Below are positions 10,083-20,022 of a stretch of DNA of 64,000 nucleotides, piece by piece. The notes beneath the pieces were generated by a model that saw only the letters and a list, made by a program, of their open reading frames with translations, made no database searches and had not been told where the DNA came from. The stretch is from Citricoccus muralis (GTDB taxonomy: Bacteria > Actinomycetota > Actinomycetes > Actinomycetales > Micrococcaceae): the NCBI RefSeq assembly GCF_029637705.1, contig NZ_CP121252.1:1364001-1428000 (forward strand). The letters are read 5' to 3'. Position 1 is the stretch's first letter; every line of letters starts with the position of its first letter. The translations under genes were made by a program, and so were the position numbers.

Positions 10083-11189
10083 GTGCGCCTCACCCAGGTT
10101 CCTGGACTGGATTTCACCGCCATCGACTTCGAAACCGCCAACGGTTTCCGCGGTTCACCGTGTGCGGTCGGCGTGGTGCGCGTGCGCGACGGACTCGCCG
10201 CCGAGACCGCCTCGTGGCTGATGCGCCCACCCGCCGGTTTTGACCGCTTCGACCCGCGCAATGTGCGTATCCACGGGATCACTGAAGACCAGGTGGCCGA
10301 CCAGCCGCGCTTCGGAGAGATGTTCGCCGAGCTACAGGATTTTATTGGCGACGACGCCGTGGTCGCCCATAACGCCGGTTTCGACGTCGGCGTCATCGAA
10401 TCCGCCCTCGAGGTTTCTGGTGTGGATGTGCCCGAAATGCACTTCGGTTGCTCCCTGATGCTGGCCCGCAAGTCCTACTCCCTGACCTCCTACGCGCTGC
10501 CGTCGGCCTCCGCAGAGGCTGGGTTCACCCTAGACCACCATCACGACGCGCTCGCCGACGCCCAGGCTTGCGCTGCCATTGTTCAGGACATTGGGCGCCG
10601 CCAGACCACCGACGAGACGACGCAGGTCCCCGCTGCAGGTCATCGCGACCTGGCGACCGTGCTGAGTGCCGCGGGGCTGTCGCTGCGGACCCTGGCCGCC
10701 CATCCCGCCGGTCAGAACGAATCGCGGCCCACCATTCAGGCTCGGGGAATGTCCGACTACTTCGATGCCACCGTGGCTCTGCCCCGGGGCACCCGGCTCC
10801 CGGATCTGATGCGCTGGCCCGATGAGGGCACCAACCCGCAACCCAACCCCGATGCCGACCCTGCACACCCACTCCACGGTCAGCTGGTCGTGTTCACGGG
10901 CAACTTGGGCATGCCGCGTCAGGAAGCCAAGCACAAAGTGGCCCACTATGGTGCGAGCACCGCGAACCGGGTCACGGCCGCCACCACGGTGCTGGTCGTC
11001 GGTGACGGCTTCCGCCCCGAGCACCTGCACAGCACCGGTGCGTCGCGAGGGACCAGCAAGGCGATCGGTCACCGCAAAATGCGCGACGCCCTGGCCCGGC
11101 GGGACCGCGGCCAGCAGCTGAGCATCCTCTCCGAGCCCGAGCTGCTGCAGATGCTGGACATGAACTGGCCGGCCGCCTCCGCCGTCTAG
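10083..11189 (+). CDS. DEDDh exonuclease fused to a BRCT domain
   Basis: The N-terminal domain (residues 10-180) is a DnaQ-like 3'-5' exonuclease: FTAIDFETAN gives the first Asp and Glu, VVAHNAGFD the third acid, and HHDALADAQA the His and final Asp of DEDDh. After a variable linker, residues 255-360 form a BRCT domain (GQLVVFTGNLGMPRQEA, then TTVLVVGDG), as in NAD-dependent ligases. GTG at 10083 is 3 nt after rdgB. The fusion suggests a repair or processing exonuclease brought to DNA or partner proteins by BRCT, rather than the polymerase III proofreading subunit. Its stop overlaps the stop of the opposing gene by 4 nt. Confidence 0.88.
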   Translation: MRLTQVPGLDFTAIDFETANGFRGSPCAVGVVRVRDGLAAETASWLMRPPAGFDRFDPRNVRIHGITEDQVADQPRFGEMFAELQDFIGDDAVVAHNAGFDVGVIESALEVSGVDVPEMHFGCSLMLARKSYSLTSYALPSASAEAGFTLDHHHDALADAQACAAIVQDIGRRQTTDETTQVPAAGHRDLATVLSAAGLSLRTLAAHPAGQNESRPTIQARGMSDYFDATVALPRGTRLPDLMRWPDEGTNPQPNPDADPAHPLHGQLVVFTGNLGMPRQEAKHKVAHYGASTANRVTAATTVLVVGDGFRPEHLHSTGASRGTSKAIGHRKMRDALARRDRGQQLSILSEPELLQMLDMNWPAASAV

Positions 11190-12109
11190 GTGATCGACGC
11201 CACCCAGCGTTCAACGGCTACTGACACGAGATCCGGGGCTGCGGGGCCTTCGACGATGATCGGTTCCCGCCCCCGAGCGGCGCGCAGCTGGCGCACGAGC
11301 ACTGACACACTCTCCGGTTCTTCCGGGTGATCTTCGAGACGCTCTTCACCGACAGCAGAGGCATACGCGGCTGCGGCCAGCACCACGGGAGCGCTGGAAC
11401 CGACCAGTTCGTCGGGCCAGGCCACAGCATCCAGGTCTGACGTTGTCTGTGCCTTCTCGAGCGCCGTCGTCAGTAGCGCACGCACCGGCGCGGCCGGCTC
11501 TGCCTCCAGCACATCCACCGCCCGGTGGACGGCGTGTACCAGTGCGTCGGTGCTGTCACCGTCGTGAGCGGAATACAGCAGGTCGGCTATGATCACCGCC
11601 GCCGCACAGGACGCCTCCCACGCCGCAGGCTCGCCCTGCGTCAGGGCTGCTCCTTGACGCGCCAGCGAGACGATCAGGTGATCTTCCAGCCCGGGGACCA
11701 GCGCATAGATCGCGCTGCGGGACAATGCTCGAGGTCCGTCGTCTCCGGGGTGGGCCGGATCGCGCAGGGTCGGCATCTGATCCGAATCCAGCGCCCGCAG
11801 ATTCCGCTCCGCGTCTCCGCCGAAGACGGTCTCCAGCACCGATTGCTCGTCGATCCACCGCGGCGGCACCGGGGGAGCACCGTCCGGCAACGTCCCCCGC
11901 TGGGCCCGCCACCAGCGCAGTCCACCCAACCAGACACAGGCAGTCGGGTCGGATTCATACCCCTGATTCGCCCACTCGATCCATTCCAGCAGCCCGTCGA
12001 AGAAGTACACGCTCAACCCGCTATCTGTTTCCGCACTGGCCCGCAAGAGCATTTCGGCGCGGACGGCAAAGCCTTCGGGCAGGGGAGCAGGGTGCGAAGA
12101 TTCGGTCAT
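11186..12109 (-). CDS. Hypothetical protein, Trp-rich N-terminal region
   Basis: I do not recognise this 307-residue acidic protein. The N-terminal half is rich in Trp and aromatic residues (ACVWLGGLRWWRAQRG near residue 60). The middle and C-terminal halves look like Ala/Leu-rich helices, with a SAPVVLAAAAYASAVGEE segment reminiscent of DUF4192-type proteins, but the rest does not match. No signal peptide or membrane segment is evident. Codon use and G+C resemble the neighbours. It stands alone on the minus strand, tail-to-tail with the exonuclease (4-nt CTAG overlap) and divergent from sbcD. Its ATG lies 6 nt after a TAGGCT box, so it is probably leaderless. Confidence 0.6.
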   Translation of the reverse strand: MTESSHPAPLPEGFAVRAEMLLRASAETDSGLSVYFFDGLLEWIEWANQGYESDPTACVWLGGLRWWRAQRGTLPDGAPPVPPRWIDEQSVLETVFGGDAERNLRALDSDQMPTLRDPAHPGDDGPRALSRSAIYALVPGLEDHLIVSLARQGAALTQGEPAAWEASCAAAVIIADLLYSAHDGDSTDALVHAVHRAVDVLEAEPAAPVRALLTTALEKAQTTSDLDAVAWPDELVGSSAPVVLAAAAYASAVGEERLEDHPEEPESVSVLVRQLRAARGREPIIVEGPAAPDLVSVAVERWVASIT

Positions 12110-12115
12110 ATCCCC

Positions 12116-12121
12116 AGCCTA
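12116..12121 (-). promoter_or_regulatory. -10 box of leaderless hypothetical gene
   Basis: On the minus strand TAGGCT is followed by GGGGAT (6 nt) and the ATG of the 307-residue hypothetical protein. No separate ribosome site fits. Confidence 0.5.
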
Positions 12122-12168
12122 GTTGCGTGGTCTCGTTATCGTGTCCTTGGCGTGCCTAAGCTGGAGGC

Positions 12169-13344
12169 ATGCGTCTGTTGCACACCTCCGACTGGCACCT
12201 CGGCCGATCCTTCCACGGCACCGGCATGCTGGAGACCCAACGCGAATTCATCGCCGCCCTCATCGACACCATCCGCACCGAACAGATCGACGTGCTGCTG
12301 ATCAGCGGGGACGTCTACGACCGTGCCTTGCCCGCCTCCGACGCCGTCGAGGTCTTCGACGACGCCCTGGCCCGGATCCGGGAGGCCGGAGCGATCGTCG
12401 TCATCACCTCGGGCAATCACGATTCCGCCACCCGCCTGGGTTTCGGCGGCCGGTTGATGGATGCGGCCGGGGTGCACGTGCGCACCCGGGCCGACACGGT
12501 ACAGGACCCGGTCAGCGTGGTTATTGACGGGGTGACGACGCTGATCTACGGGATCCCCTATCTGGAACCGCGGCTGATCAGCACCTCCTGGCAAACCCCC
12601 TCCCACCACACCGGGGTGCTCACCGAGGCGATGACCCGCATCCGGGCTGATCTGGAGCAACAACAGTCCGCACGCGGACCTCTCACCAGCATCGTGATGG
12701 CTCACGTTTTCGCCGCCGGCGCCTCCGGCAGCGATTCCGAGCGCGCCATCGGCGCCGAGCAGATGCAGGGCGGGCTCGGACAGGTCGCCGCCTCGGTGTT
12801 CGACGGAGTGGACTACGTCGCGCTGGGGCATCTCCACGGGCGTCAGAGCATCACCGAGACGGTGCGTTACTCCGGCTCCCCGCTGCGCTACTCCTTCTCC
12901 GAGGCGCGCCAGGCGAAAGGCGGATGGATCCTCACCATCGGCACCGAAGGAATCGAGAGCATCGACCCGGTGCAGTGGCCCGTGGGCCGGGCGCTGAAGG
13001 TGCTGGAATCGGACATCGAGGATCTGCTGCACAACCTGGCCTACGCCGACGCCGAGGACGCCTGGTGCCAGATCACCGTCACCGACGCCGAGCGCCCACC
13101 TCAGGCCTACACCCGGCTGAAGCAACGCTTCCCGGGGTTGCTGAATTTCATCCTCGCCCCGCGCGGACCCCGGCCGACGGTCGCCTCCTATGCGCAGAAA
13201 CTCGACGACGCTGTCTCCGATGTGCAGATGTGCACCGATTTCGTGGAGCACGTACGCACGCGGCCCGCCTCCGAGGCGGAGACCGCGCTCCTCACCGAGG
13301 CCCTGGAACACGGCCGCATCCAGGAAGCGGAGGCCCGCCGATGA
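12169..13344 (+). CDS. sbcD: SbcD nuclease subunit
   Basis: SbcD (Mre11-type) is the nuclease subunit of the SbcCD complex, which opens hairpins and processes DNA ends. The 391-residue protein has all calcineurin-like phosphoesterase motifs: HTSDWHLG (D8, H10), SGDVYDR near 46, GNHDSATR near 84, a MAHVF histidine near 180, and ALGHLHGRQ near 220. ATG at 12169 has GGAGG immediately upstream; the same stretch also shows TAAGCT 6 nt before ATG, so either a leadered or a leaderless start would work. It overlaps sbcC by 4 nt, the usual arrangement. Confidence 0.95.
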   Translation: MRLLHTSDWHLGRSFHGTGMLETQREFIAALIDTIRTEQIDVLLISGDVYDRALPASDAVEVFDDALARIREAGAIVVITSGNHDSATRLGFGGRLMDAAGVHVRTRADTVQDPVSVVIDGVTTLIYGIPYLEPRLISTSWQTPSHHTGVLTEAMTRIRADLEQQQSARGPLTSIVMAHVFAAGASGSDSERAIGAEQMQGGLGQVAASVFDGVDYVALGHLHGRQSITETVRYSGSPLRYSFSEARQAKGGWILTIGTEGIESIDPVQWPVGRALKVLESDIEDLLHNLAYADAEDAWCQITVTDAERPPQAYTRLKQRFPGLLNFILAPRGPRPTVASYAQKLDDAVSDVQMCTDFVEHVRTRPASEAETALLTEALEHGRIQEAEARR

Positions 13345-16300
13345 GACTACACCGACTGGAAATCCAAGCCATCGGTCCCTTCGCCGAACGCGAGACCATC
13401 GATTTCGCCGACCTCGATCAGGCCGGGCTGTTCCTGCTCGACGGCCCCACCGGAGCCGGTAAATCCACCGTGTTGGCCTCCATCTGCTACGCCCTTTACG
13501 GCTCCGTGCCCGGCCAGCGAAAACTGGACTCCCTACACTCCACCCTGGCCGCCCCCGGCACCCGTCCCGAGGTGTTGCTGGAGGTCACCGTCTCCCAGCG
13601 CCGCTTCGAGATCCTGCGTTGGCCGGCTCATCAGCGCCCCGCCAAGCGCAAACGCACAGGGTCTGACGGCACCACCACCGAACAGGCCGGGGTGCACCTG
13701 CGCGAATGGGTCGACGGCGACTGGATAGAGCGGTCTCGCCGCAACGACGAGACCGGGCACCTGCTCTCCGAAGTGCTGGGACTCACCGCCGAGCAATTCA
13801 TGAGGGTCGTGCTGTTGCCGCAGGGCGAGTTCGCCGCGTTTTTGAATGCCGGGTCGAAAGATCGCGAAACCCTGCTACGCAAGCTCTTCGACACGCAGCG
13901 CTTCGATGCTGTGGAGGAGTGGTTGCGTGAGCAGGCACGGGCCCACGGCGAGAAAGTACAGCGCGACTCCGAAACCCTAGACGAGATCCGCCAGCGCCTG
14001 CGCGTCGCCGTCGCCGAACTGATCAATGACGAAGGCGACACCACCGACGGCGGCGAGTCTGATGATGCGGCGGCGCCCCAGGCCGAGGCCGCTCTACATG
14101 TTGAAGCATTGACCGATGACGCACTGTTGGAGCAGGTGGAATCAGCCTTGCGCCTGAGCGTCGACCTGGCTGAGGCAGCACAGGTACAGGCGAAGCAGCG
14201 CAGCACCGCCGCCCGCCAGCGGCTCGATGCGTTGACCACGCGCCGACGCACCCAGCAGGCCGCCCAGGCCTGGCAGCATCGCCAGCAACGCCACCTAGAA
14301 TCCAACGAGGCGGTCGACCAATGTCGGCAACGACTACAGCGCCACACAGCAGCCCAGAAGGTGCTGGAGGCGGCCGCTGCAGCGCAACGTGCCACCGAGC
14401 AGCGCAAGCACCTGCAGGAATCGACGAACGATCTCAACCAGCGCCTGGACGCGACGCCTGAGGTGATGGCGTGGAACCCCGACACGTCCACCGAGCAATC
14501 GCCAACCAGTCGTTGGCGCGAAGCTCTTGCCGCGGGATACCGGCAGCAGCAGCGCCTGGAACAGGCACGCACCGACCAGCAAAAACTGCTCCGCCTACGC
14601 AGCCGTAGCGAGACCGTCCGAAAAGACATTGAGGCGCGAGAAGCCGGCTGCGAAAAAACCCAGGAGTCCATGACCGCACTCACCTCCGAGCGCCAACAGC
14701 ACGAAGAACACCTGGAGAAGTTGGATGCGGCATCGGTCTCGCTGGAGCACTTGCGAGAAGAAAAGAATCGTGCCGACGACATCGCCCAAGCGGCCCGGCG
14801 TGCCGCCGCGGAAGCCACGAAGCTGACCGAAAAGGAAGAGCAGCTGCGTGCTGTGATTGATCGCGCTCAGGCGGCGACACAGACCTGGCAAGACCTGGTG
14901 CAGCAGCGCCTGGACCGTGCGGCTTCACTGTTGGCTGTGGAGCTCATGGACGACCAGCCCTGCGCGGTGTGCGGTTCGCCGGAGCACCCGGCACCTGCGT
15001 CTACCGCAGAGCTGGAACAAATCTCTCCGGAGAAGCTTCAAGAAGCCGAAGGTCTGCGCGACGCCGCGCTCCGGGAACGCACCACCGCCGAGGAAGCCGT
15101 TGGCACGGTGCGTGCCCGACGTGATACCGCCCAGGCGCAGGCCGGTGGCCTCTCGGTGGCACAGGCCGATGCGCAGGTCGTCACCGTCCAGGAGAAAATC
15201 ACGGCGGCTGAAGCCACGCAACGTCAACGCCGCGAGATCGATGAATTGCGCCAACACGTGGTGCAGAAAATCGAATCCGCTCAAGCTCGACTCACTGCGG
15301 ATCGGGAGAAGCTGGCCGGTGAGCGCAGCACGCTCGAAGCACTCACCGAAGAAACCACCGCGCTGGCAAATCAGGTCACGCCAGAGGATCAGCAGCTCAC
15401 GGATGACGACTGGCAGTCGCGTCAGTCTGCGGTTGCGGACCGCATCGCAGAAATCGAGGGGCTGATCGAAGCGCTACAACAACTCGAGCACGCCAGAGAG
15501 ACTGAGGATGAATCCCGGCGCCGCCTAGAAGCCCAACTGTCCGCAGGTATCGACCCCGAGGATTCCGACAGCCAGGGATTCGACGACGTCGACCAGGCCC
15601 GAGCCGCTGCCCTGACCACTCAGGAGGCGACCGCCGATCAACAGCAGCTGGAGGCCTGGCGTAACGAAGCGGCCGCCCTGGCTGAGCTAGCCGAACAGCC
15701 CGATGTGGTGGCCGGTCGGGCGAGCCTGGAACGCGACGAGCCAGCACCGACAGACGAAGATCTAGCCCAGGCCGCCACAACACTAGAAGTGGCCGAACAC
15801 GAACTGTCCGAGGCCGCCACCGAACTCGGCTCGGTGCGGACCACCCGCGACCAGCACCGCGAGGAGATGGACCGGATGCGCGGGATTGTGGAGCGCTCCG
15901 CCGATCAGCTGGCCCGATTCCGAGAAATCGACGAGCTGCTGAAGCTGGTGCGTGGCGAGGGCGAAAACTCCTACAAGATGCGGCTGGGCAGCTACGTGCT
16001 GGCCGGGCGCTTGGAGAAAGTCGCGCTGGCTGCCTCGGAACGGCTGGCGGGCATGACCCAGGGACGCTACACCATTGAGCACGACGACACGGCGGTGTCC
16101 GGGCGTCGGGCCGGGCTTGATTTGCGCATCCGCGACCACGTCAATGACACGCTGCGCCACCCCAGCACCCTCTCCGGTGGGGAGGGTTTCATGGCGTCCC
16201 TGGCGTTGGCCCTGGGCCTGGCCGATACGGTGCAGGCCGAGGCTGGTGGTATCACCATGGACACCCTCTTCGTGGATGAGGGTTTCGGTTCGCTGGACGC

Positions 16301-16472
16301 CCAGACCCTGGAACAGGTCATGGAGGTGCTTGACGGGCTACAGGCCTCCGGGCGCACTATCGGGCTGGTGAGCCATGTGGAAGCGATGAAGCACCAGATC
16401 GCTCACCGCGTGGAGGTGTCCTTGACCGGCGGCGGCTCCCACCTCACCGTGGTGGGGCCGCCACTGGCCTAA
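13341..16472 (+). CDS. sbcC: SbcC ATPase subunit
   Basis: SbcC is the SMC/Rad50-like ATPase partner of SbcD. ATG at 13341 overlaps the sbcD stop (ATGA) and gives 1043 residues. The Walker A motif GPTGAGKST is at residues 35-43. Two long Gln/Glu/Arg-rich coiled-coil arms flank the zinc hook QPCAVCGSP (C541 and C544), which dimerises two complexes. The C-terminal lobe has the signature LSGGEGFMASLALAL and Walker B TLFVDEGFGSLD. All key parts are intact. The open frame extends about 400 nt upstream inside sbcD, but that part is a shadow. Confidence 0.96.
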   Translation: MRLHRLEIQAIGPFAERETIDFADLDQAGLFLLDGPTGAGKSTVLASICYALYGSVPGQRKLDSLHSTLAAPGTRPEVLLEVTVSQRRFEILRWPAHQRPAKRKRTGSDGTTTEQAGVHLREWVDGDWIERSRRNDETGHLLSEVLGLTAEQFMRVVLLPQGEFAAFLNAGSKDRETLLRKLFDTQRFDAVEEWLREQARAHGEKVQRDSETLDEIRQRLRVAVAELINDEGDTTDGGESDDAAAPQAEAALHVEALTDDALLEQVESALRLSVDLAEAAQVQAKQRSTAARQRLDALTTRRRTQQAAQAWQHRQQRHLESNEAVDQCRQRLQRHTAAQKVLEAAAAAQRATEQRKHLQESTNDLNQRLDATPEVMAWNPDTSTEQSPTSRWREALAAGYRQQQRLEQARTDQQKLLRLRSRSETVRKDIEAREAGCEKTQESMTALTSERQQHEEHLEKLDAASVSLEHLREEKNRADDIAQAARRAAAEATKLTEKEEQLRAVIDRAQAATQTWQDLVQQRLDRAASLLAVELMDDQPCAVCGSPEHPAPASTAELEQISPEKLQEAEGLRDAALRERTTAEEAVGTVRARRDTAQAQAGGLSVAQADAQVVTVQEKITAAEATQRQRREIDELRQHVVQKIESAQARLTADREKLAGERSTLEALTEETTALANQVTPEDQQLTDDDWQSRQSAVADRIAEIEGLIEALQQLEHARETEDESRRRLEAQLSAGIDPEDSDSQGFDDVDQARAAALTTQEATADQQQLEAWRNEAAALAELAEQPDVVAGRASLERDEPAPTDEDLAQAATTLEVAEHELSEAATELGSVRTTRDQHREEMDRMRGIVERSADQLARFREIDELLKLVRGEGENSYKMRLGSYVLAGRLEKVALAASERLAGMTQGRYTIEHDDTAVSGRRAGLDLRIRDHVNDTLRHPSTLSGGEGFMASLALALGLADTVQAEAGGITMDTLFVDEGFGSLDAQTLEQVMEVLDGLQASGRTIGLVSHVEAMKHQIAHRVEVSLTGGGSHLTVVGPPLA

Positions 16473-16491
16473 GCCGGACGGTTCAGCCGCG

Positions 16492-17976
16492 TCAGTTCAG
16501 CTGCAGGGCCGCATCGGTAGCCTGAGTGACCTCATCCAGCAGGGTTGGGTCATCGTTGAGTTTGCGCCCGTAGGACGGGACGATTTCGCGCAGCTTGGCC
16601 TCCCAGCCGCCGATCTTGGCGGGGAAGCAGCGCTCCAGCAGGCCGAGCATGATCGGTGCGGCCGTCGAAGCGCCGGGGGAGGCGCCCAGCAGGCCGGCAA
16701 TGGAACCGTCGGCAGCGCTGACCACCTCGGTACCGAACTGCAGAATGCCGCCCTTCTTCGGGTCCTTCTTCATCACCTGGACGCGCTGTCCGGCGGTGAT
16801 GAGCTCCCAATCCGAGCCCTCGGCCTTGGGGAAGAAATCGCGCATGGTGTCGATCTTCTTCTCCCGGGTCTTGGCCACCTCAGAAACCAGGTACTTCACC
16901 AGACCCAGGTTGTCCTTGGCCACGTTGAGCATGGGCAGCAGGTTGTGCGTGCGCACCGACAGCGGCAGATCCAGGAACGAACCGGTCTTCAGGAAGTTGG
17001 TGGAGAAGCCAGCGTAGGGTCCGAACATCAGGGAGCGCCTGCCATCGACGAAACGGGTATCCAGGTGCGGCACCGACATGGGCGGGGCACCCACCGAAGC
17101 TTGGCCGTAGACCTTGGCATGGTGCTGGTTGATGATCTCCTCGTTGGTGCACCGCAAGAACTGTCCGGACACGGGGAACCCTCCGAAGCCCTTGGCCTCC
17201 GAAATGCCGGACGCCTGGAGCAGATGCAGGGCGCCACCGCCGGCGCCAATGAAGACGAATCGGGCGCGAGCGGTGAAGGAGGAACCGGCAGCCTTGCTCT
17301 TCACGGAAAGATCCCAGCGACCGTCGGAGCCACGGGAAAGCCCGGTCACCTTGTGCCCGAACTTCACATCCACCCCGTGATCGGTCAGGTGGGTGGTGAG
17401 CTGACGAGTCAGCGAACCAAAGTCGACGTCGGTGCCGCCGGCGAAACGTGAAGCGGCCAGGCGCTTGCCGTCGTGGCGGCCGTCGATCAACAGCGGCGCC
17501 CAGCCGCGGATCGTCTCCGGATCCTCGGTGTGCTCCATAGTCTGGAACAGCGGCTGTGGGCTCATCGCCTCGTAGCGGGCCTTCAGGTAGTCGGCGTGAT
17601 CATCGCCCCACACGAAGCTCATGTGCGGTAGCGGGTTGATGAAGGTCTTGGGATCCTGGAGCACACCGTTGTTGACCAGGTGGCTCCAGAACTGGCGTGT
17701 CACGTGGTACTGCTCGTTGATGCCGATCGCCTTGCTCGGATCCACGGTGCCGTCGGCGTTCTGCGGGGCGTAGTTGAGCTCACACAGGGCGGCGTGGCCA
17801 GTACCGGCGTTGTTCCAGGGATCAGAGGATTCCTGACCGGCCTGATTGAGGTTCTCGTACAGTGCGATCGACCAGGTGGGCTCCAGCTCGGCGAGCAGCG
17901 TGCCCAATGTGGCCGACATGATGCCACCTCCCACGAGAACGACGTCGTACATCGGGGAGTCGGTTTGCTGTGGCAC
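16492..17976 (-). CDS. mqo: Malate:quinone oxidoreductase
   Basis: Mqo is an FAD-dependent peripheral membrane enzyme that oxidises malate to oxaloacetate and passes electrons to quinone. The N-terminus has the FAD dinucleotide motif [14 protein letters not shown], followed by the family-typical [16 protein letters not shown] and a [15 protein letters not shown] segment near the C-terminus. GTG at 17976 (494 residues) has AGGAG 8 nt upstream. GTG at 17982 would add two residues but leaves only 2 nt to the ribosome site. It lies convergent to sbcC, 19 nt apart, and is the usual alternative or supplement to NAD-malate dehydrogenase in actinobacteria. Confidence 0.95.
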   Translation of the reverse strand: MPQQTDSPMYDVVLVGGGIMSATLGTLLAELEPTWSIALYENLNQAGQESSDPWNNAGTGHAALCELNYAPQNADGTVDPSKAIGINEQYHVTRQFWSHLVNNGVLQDPKTFINPLPHMSFVWGDDHADYLKARYEAMSPQPLFQTMEHTEDPETIRGWAPLLIDGRHDGKRLAASRFAGGTDVDFGSLTRQLTTHLTDHGVDVKFGHKVTGLSRGSDGRWDLSVKSKAAGSSFTARARFVFIGAGGGALHLLQASGISEAKGFGGFPVSGQFLRCTNEEIINQHHAKVYGQASVGAPPMSVPHLDTRFVDGRRSLMFGPYAGFSTNFLKTGSFLDLPLSVRTHNLLPMLNVAKDNLGLVKYLVSEVAKTREKKIDTMRDFFPKAEGSDWELITAGQRVQVMKKDPKKGGILQFGTEVVSAADGSIAGLLGASPGASTAAPIMLGLLERCFPAKIGGWEAKLREIVPSYGRKLNDDPTLLDEVTQATDAALQLN

Positions 17977-18088
17977 GTTCACATCTCCTGATCAGTGATT
18001 CCAGTTCGCGGGCACATCGAGCATGGCGACGGGCCGCCTTCATCCCAAACTCTACTACTCGAGACCGGCCAAGAATGACCAGCGACAT

Positions 18089-19825
18089 CTACGACGACAG
18101 TTGCACACGGGCGAAATGCTCATCCAAGACCGGCGAGATCGGGTAGTAGTTCACGCTCGGCCCGGTGGCCAGCGCGGAAATCGGGAAGGCCAACGGGAGG
18201 GCGGGCAGATCCGTGGCAATGGAGCGGGTGATCGCATCGATGAGGCCCTGACGTGCGGTGCCATCGGTGGCCGTTCGGGCCCGGGCCAGCCGGTTCTCGA
18301 CCGTCGGGTTGGTGTAGCCGAACTCACCAGACGCCGTGTCGAAAATCGAGGTCAGTACGTGCAAGGGATCGCGGTACGTGCAATTGCGCCCCAACAAATG
18401 GAAAGCCCGCGATGACGAGGAGCTACCGCCCGCCCGGGAGACATGGGCGAGGTAGCCGTCATCCCACGGCACCGGATCCGGCACGATGCGCAGTCCGATG
18501 CTCGCCATATCTTCGCTGATCAAGGCGAAAACCCGCTGAGGGTCTGCCAGATAAGGCCGAGACGCATCCACCGGGTAGGTGAACACGAGGTCCTCGCCGT
18601 CGTAACCGGAGACCTCTAGTTCGCGGGCGGCCTCGGCAAGGTTGTAGTCGTAGCGTTGCATCCCCTCCGGGGCGGCCGCCAGCGCCGGCGGAATGAAATG
18701 GTGCGCCGCGGAGCTACCCGAGAGCATGGTCTGCTCCACCAACAGGGACCGATTCACCGACAGGGCAACCGCGCGCCGGACCCGAAGCGAGGACAGCACA
18801 GGATGCTGCAGATTGAATCCGAGGTACAGCACCGAGAGCGGATCGCGCTGTAGCACTTGGGCCCCCGATTGAACCAGGGCACGCAGGGAACCAGGATCCA
18901 CGGTGTCGAAAAGATCCAACTGGCCGGTCCGCAGCCCGATGAGACGCTCCTGAGCTGCGGACGCCGCCACCAATTCCACGACGTCGGGGCTGGAGTCCTC
19001 ATCGGTATTCGGTGCGTCGGCGGAACCGGATGACCCGGCGGCGGAGCTGCCGGTGGCGTTTCGGTCGCGCACCAGGCGCACCGTACCGGCGGGGACCTCG
19101 TCGTTGTCCAGACGATAGGCGCCGGTGCCTGCCAGCGCCACCAGGGTTCCGGATGCTCCTCGGGCCGCGTCAGAAGCGGCCCAGGAATCGGGGGAGGTGA
19201 TGGCGAAGGCAGGATCGGTGAGGGCCCGCACCACACCGAAGACCGGTGCGGTGAACACGAGCCGCACCGTGATTTCATCCTCGGCGACCGCTTCCTCGAA
19301 AACACAGCCTGGCTCGCCCAGGAACCCCCCGAACACGGTGGCGAAACTCAGCGGCAACCGGTGCTGTAGGGCAGAGGGTCCCACACGTTCCGGTGTGGTG
19401 GCCCAGCGATCTACATTGGCCACCACCACCTCGGCGGTCAGCTGTGTGCCATCGTGGAACACCACATCATCGCGTAGCTCGAAGGTCACCTCGCGGTGAT
19501 TGCGTGAAGCCTCCCAATCGGTGGCGAGCCCGGGAATTGGGTCACCGGTGTCCAAATCCACATCTACGAGATTGTCGTACATCTGCCGCATCACCCGGTG
19601 GCTCTCCACATCGGTGGCCAGCGAGGGATCCAAGGTCAAAGGGGAAGCCGGGACACCCAGACGTAAAGTACGCCCCGCTGATGTCGAGCCGGATGCAGAC
19701 GTCGAGTCGGCGACAAGAGACGCGGGCCGGGGTTCCCATCGGGGTAGCCCGTTCAGAGAGCCGATCAGGGTAGCGGCGCCGAAACCCGCCAAGGAACCGA
19801 GGAAAGAACGTCGGCTCACGGCCAT
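18089..19825 (-). CDS. ABC transporter substrate-binding protein, family 5, Tat-exported
   Basis: This 578-residue extracytoplasmic solute-binding protein matches the dipeptide/opine/nickel class: TLRLGVPASPLTLDPSLA near the mature N-terminus, RQMYDNLVDVD, DDVVFHDGTQLTAEVVV, and LRVRRAVALSVNRSLL in the second lobe. The N-terminus MAVSRRSFLGSLAG is a twin-arginine signal, followed by a hydrophobic stretch; no lipobox cysteine is visible near the cleavage region, unusual for a Gram-positive binding protein. ATG at 19825 has GAAAGGA upstream. No permease or ATPase gene is adjacent, so it is an orphan component. The ligand is unknown; oligopeptides are most likely. Confidence 0.85.
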   Translation of the reverse strand: MAVSRRSFLGSLAGFGAATLIGSLNGLPRWEPRPASLVADSTSASGSTSAGRTLRLGVPASPLTLDPSLATDVESHRVMRQMYDNLVDVDLDTGDPIPGLATDWEASRNHREVTFELRDDVVFHDGTQLTAEVVVANVDRWATTPERVGPSALQHRLPLSFATVFGGFLGEPGCVFEEAVAEDEITVRLVFTAPVFGVVRALTDPAFAITSPDSWAASDAARGASGTLVALAGTGAYRLDNDEVPAGTVRLVRDRNATGSSAAGSSGSADAPNTDEDSSPDVVELVAASAAQERLIGLRTGQLDLFDTVDPGSLRALVQSGAQVLQRDPLSVLYLGFNLQHPVLSSLRVRRAVALSVNRSLLVEQTMLSGSSAAHHFIPPALAAAPEGMQRYDYNLAEAARELEVSGYDGEDLVFTYPVDASRPYLADPQRVFALISEDMASIGLRIVPDPVPWDDGYLAHVSRAGGSSSSSRAFHLLGRNCTYRDPLHVLTSIFDTASGEFGYTNPTVENRLARARTATDGTARQGLIDAITRSIATDLPALPLAFPISALATGPSVNYYPISPVLDEHFARVQLSS

Positions 19826-19870
19826 GGCGGTCCTTTCACAGCGGTCTTGAGGGTAGGGCCATCACTCGAG

Positions 19871-19952
<82 letters not shown>

Positions 19953-20022
19953 ATTGATCCACCCGCACACCCGGAACCGGGCGCGGCGGATCGGAGACCA
20001 TCCTACATCAGAGGCAGGGTGC

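Noticed and set aside
12924-13340. Upstream extension of sbcC into sbcD
   Set aside because: The SbcC family starts with the MRLHRLEIQAIGPF-type strand at 13341; upstream residues are a frame shadow of sbcD.
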